A stretch of 6,755 nucleotides of DNA, from contig CAJXTO010000080.1 in the NCBI GenBank assembly GCA_913061245.1, forward strand, positions 1-6,755. Direction: 5' to 3'. Below the pieces are notes generated by a model. It saw nothing but the letters and a program-made list of their open reading frames with translations, was not told the origin of the DNA and did not search any database. Both the position numbers and the translations under genes were made by a program. Numbering within the stretch: the stretch's first letter is position 1; every line of letters starts with the position of its first letter. Origin of the DNA: an uncultured Oceanospirillales bacterium. Lineage in GTDB: Bacteria > Pseudomonadota > Gammaproteobacteria > Pseudomonadales > Litorivicinaceae. Shown here piece after piece: positions 4,971-6,755 of this stretch.

Positions 4971-5851
4971 CCGAGTTTCGGCAGCTCACCGTTCTAGCCG
5001 CCGGCAACCAAGTAGAGCTCCTTGAGGAGCTCTTATTTTTAGCAGACGCGCAAGCAGTCACTCTTGTCGACGACGGTGATACACCGATATTCGAACCGCC
5101 AGTTGGCAGTCATCCTGTATGGCCGCAGACCCAGGTCCAAGCATTATTTTACGATGAACGGCCTGATTCTGAGATCCTCGAAGATCTGGCAACATACTTT
5201 CAACGCGCTAACGTCCTCATCGAACTGCCACAAGAACTGACACCACTTCCAGATCAAGATTGGGTTCGCGCATCACTCGATCAATTTAAACCGATCCAAA
5301 TTGGCGGATTCTGGGTTAAACCATCATGGAATAACGACCCGATCCCTCAGGATCTGACAGTGCTGAACCTAGATCCTGGCCTCGCATTTGGGACAGGTAT
5401 GCATCCGACAACCCAGTTATGCCTTGAATGGCTAAGCACTCACAATCTCGCAAACCAAACAGTCATGGATTTTGGTTGCGGATCTGGAATCCTAGGAGTT
5501 GCAGCAGGCTGCCTTGGAGCAAGCCAAGTCAGTGGGCTTGATATCGACCCACAAGCACTCATCGCTACAGAACATAATGCGAGCCTGAATGACTTGGTGG
5601 TAGACACATTGCTACCTGATCAGACACCAAACTGCACCTTTGATGTGGTTGTCGCCAATATTCTGGCAAACCCGTTAATTGAGCTTGCGCACACGCTCAC
5701 CGATCTCACACGGCCAGGTGGAAAAATTGTCATGGCTGGTCTACTCGACGAACAAGCTGACCAGGTCAAGGCTGCCTACCCAGCCATCCACTTTGACACT
5801 GATGTATCCAAAGAGGGCTGGACCCGTCTTTCTGGAACTAAAACAGAGTAA
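4967..5851 (+). CDS. prmA: Ribosomal protein L11 methyltransferase
   Basis: PrmA is a SAM-dependent enzyme that trimethylates ribosomal protein L11 at several amino groups. The length of 294 residues is close to E. coli (293). The N-terminal substrate-recognition domain (about 1-55, ending DTPIFEPPVGSHPVW) and linker precede the methyltransferase core. Core motifs are LDPGLAFGTGMHPTTQLCLEWL split as LDPGLAFGTG (135-144) and MHPTTQLCLEWL (145-156), then SAM motif I VMDFGCGSGILGVAA (166-180), acidic motif GLDIDPQA (190-197) and VVVANILANPL (227-237), whose NILA is characteristic of the family. The ATG at 4967 overlaps the accC stop by four bases; TTAGGG (4956-4961) may serve as ribosome binding site. 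An intrinsic-terminator-like hairpin lies within codons 16-25. Context and motifs make the call firm. Confidence 0.96.
   Translation: MTEFRQLTVLAAGNQVELLEELLFLADAQAVTLVDDGDTPIFEPPVGSHPVWPQTQVQALFYDERPDSEILEDLATYFQRANVLIELPQELTPLPDQDWVRASLDQFKPIQIGGFWVKPSWNNDPIPQDLTVLNLDPGLAFGTGMHPTTQLCLEWLSTHNLANQTVMDFGCGSGILGVAAGCLGASQVSGLDIDPQALIATEHNASLNDLVVDTLLPDQTPNCTFDVVVANILANPLIELAHTLTDLTRPGGKIVMAGLLDEQADQVKAAYPAIHFDTDVSKEGWTRLSGTKTE
5014..5040 (+). terminator. Intrinsic-terminator-like hairpin inside the start of prmA
   Basis: AGAGCTCC (5014-5021) and GGAGCTCT (5026-5033) form a perfect 8-base stem with the tetraloop TTGA, followed by TATTTTT (5034-5040). This is the form of a Rho-independent terminator in the direction of the operon. 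It is within translated sequence (residues about 16-25, the VELLEELLF stretch), so it could act only when ribosomes are absent, as a polarity point. The structure is seen directly; activity is inferred and may be nil. Confidence 0.4.
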
Positions 5852-5856
5852 TCACT

Positions 5857-6755
5857 TTGCGTATCGGCTCGCATCAATTTGATAACCCTGTTTGGCTCGC
5901 GCCGATGGCTGGTGTTACCGACCGTCCTGTTCGCGTCTTATGCCGGACGCTCGGCGCGGGCATGGCAATTTCCGAAATGATTCATTCGGACACGAGCCTC
6001 TGGGACACCAAAAAAAGTGATCGACGGCTTGATATTCGGGATGAGCCAGGCCCAATCAGCGTTCAAATTGCAGGCTATGATCCTCACATGATGGCTAAGG
6101 CTGCGCGCGCAAATGAAGAACGCGGCGCAGATATCATTGATATCAACCTTGGCTGCCCTGCCAAAAAGGTACTAAAAAAGGCCGCTGGCTCTGCATTAAT
6201 GCGTGACGAGGCCCTCTGTGCTGAGATTTTTCGCCAGGTGGTCAGTGCGGTACAAATCCCTGTCACTGTCAAAATGAGAACTGGCTGGGATCATTTATCA
6301 AAAAATGGTCCCGTGATCGCCAAAATGGCCGAGGAGCTTGGTCTTCAAGCAGTCACCATGCACGGAAGAACACGTTGCGATATGTACAAGGGGGATGCCG
6401 AATACGACACCATCAAACGCACACGTGAAGCGATCCAAATCCCATTAATCGCCAATGGTGACATTACTTCAACCGAAAAAGCGCGCGAAGTGTTATCAGC
6501 CACAGGTGCAGATGCAGTGATGATCGGTCGTGGAACTCAAGGTGATCCATGGCTACCGGGAATTATTGCAGCTGAACTCGGTGGTCGCTCATTAACTCGA
6601 CCTGCTGTCGAGGTCCAAATTGCAACCATGGCCGAACTGATCAGAGAGATCCAAGTGTTTTACGGCGAAAGGACTGGCGTCAAGATGGCCCGAAAACACA
6701 TGCAATGGTTTTTAAAACGATTTGCAAATGGGGCCGAAGCATGGTCACAATTACA
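5857..6755 (+). CDS. dusB: tRNA-dihydrouridine synthase B, partial (C-terminus beyond window)
   Basis: This FMN-dependent enzyme reduces specific uridines in tRNA to dihydrouridine using NADPH. The 299 visible residues cover almost the whole protein (family about 320-340). The start is TTG at 5857, giving MRIGSHQFDNPVWLAPMAGVTDRP; the RIG opening and APMAGVTDRP (15-24) align with E. coli DusB. SEM (39-41) and VQIAGYDP (69-76) follow. The Dus signature DINLGCPAKKV (95-105) holds the catalytic C100. VKMRTGW (138-144), MHGRTR (168-173) and ANGDI (199-203) with MIGRG (222-226) form the FMN and phosphate sites of the TIM barrel. The C-terminal helical domain begins about 245. NLGCPAKKV fits DusB better than DusA or DusC. 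It follows prmA by 5 bases; in relatives fis comes next, but that lies outside. Confidence 0.95.
   Translation, partial: MRIGSHQFDNPVWLAPMAGVTDRPVRVLCRTLGAGMAISEMIHSDTSLWDTKKSDRRLDIRDEPGPISVQIAGYDPHMMAKAARANEERGADIIDINLGCPAKKVLKKAAGSALMRDEALCAEIFRQVVSAVQIPVTVKMRTGWDHLSKNGPVIAKMAEELGLQAVTMHGRTRCDMYKGDAEYDTIKRTREAIQIPLIANGDITSTEKAREVLSATGADAVMIGRGTQGDPWLPGIIAAELGGRSLTRPAVEVQIATMAELIREIQVFYGERTGVKMARKHMQWFLKRFANGAEAWSQL

Noticed and set aside
6131..6145. GATATC repeated twice with three bases between.
   Set aside because: It encodes the Asp-Ile-Ile-Asp-Ile of the conserved Dus motif, so coding constraint is enough to explain it.

Overview
The window reads as chromosomal DNA from a gammaproteobacterium of medium G+C content. 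The evidence is the presence of Mpl (murein tripeptide recycling), a DUF2333 membrane protein, and the gene order DsbD-like, aroQ, accB, accC, prmA, dusB, which resembles the dsbD-aroQ-accB-accC-prmA-dus-fis block of Pseudomonas and relatives. The genus cannot be named from the sequence alone. Genes are packed tightly, and I see no mobile element, CRISPR array, tRNA or rRNA.

Layout. Positions 1-461 (minus) hold the N-terminal part of mpl, cut by the window edge. A 181-base divergent control region (462-642) separates it from ppa (643-1170, plus; inorganic pyrophosphatase). ppa converges with a DUF2333 membrane-anchored protein (1171-2190, minus), and the two stop codons abut with no spacer. 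A short AT-rich divergent gap follows. Then comes a small exported protein (2232 or 2259 to 2675, plus) that is only the N-terminal thiol domain of DsbD. From 2720 the plus strand carries aroQ, accB, accC, prmA and dusB (5857 to the edge, partial) with gaps of 4 to 9 bases or overlaps, which looks like one operon.

How the genes work together. AccB and AccC are the biotin carrier and biotin carboxylase of acetyl-CoA carboxylase, the entry to fatty acid synthesis. AroQ acts in the shikimate pathway. PrmA and DusB modify the translation machinery (ribosomal protein L11 and tRNA dihydrouridine). Mpl recycles cell wall peptides. Ppa removes pyrophosphate made by biosynthesis. The block is mostly growth-linked housekeeping.

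The parts most worth a second look are: (1) a stand-alone DsbD N-terminal domain with CX5C but no transmembrane or thioredoxin domain, in the position where relatives carry full dsbD; (2) a hairpin with flanking A and T tracts that ends exactly at the aroQ start codon and covers its ribosome binding site; (3) an intrinsic-terminator-like hairpin with a T tract inside the start of the prmA coding region. I found no wholly new multi-gene system.
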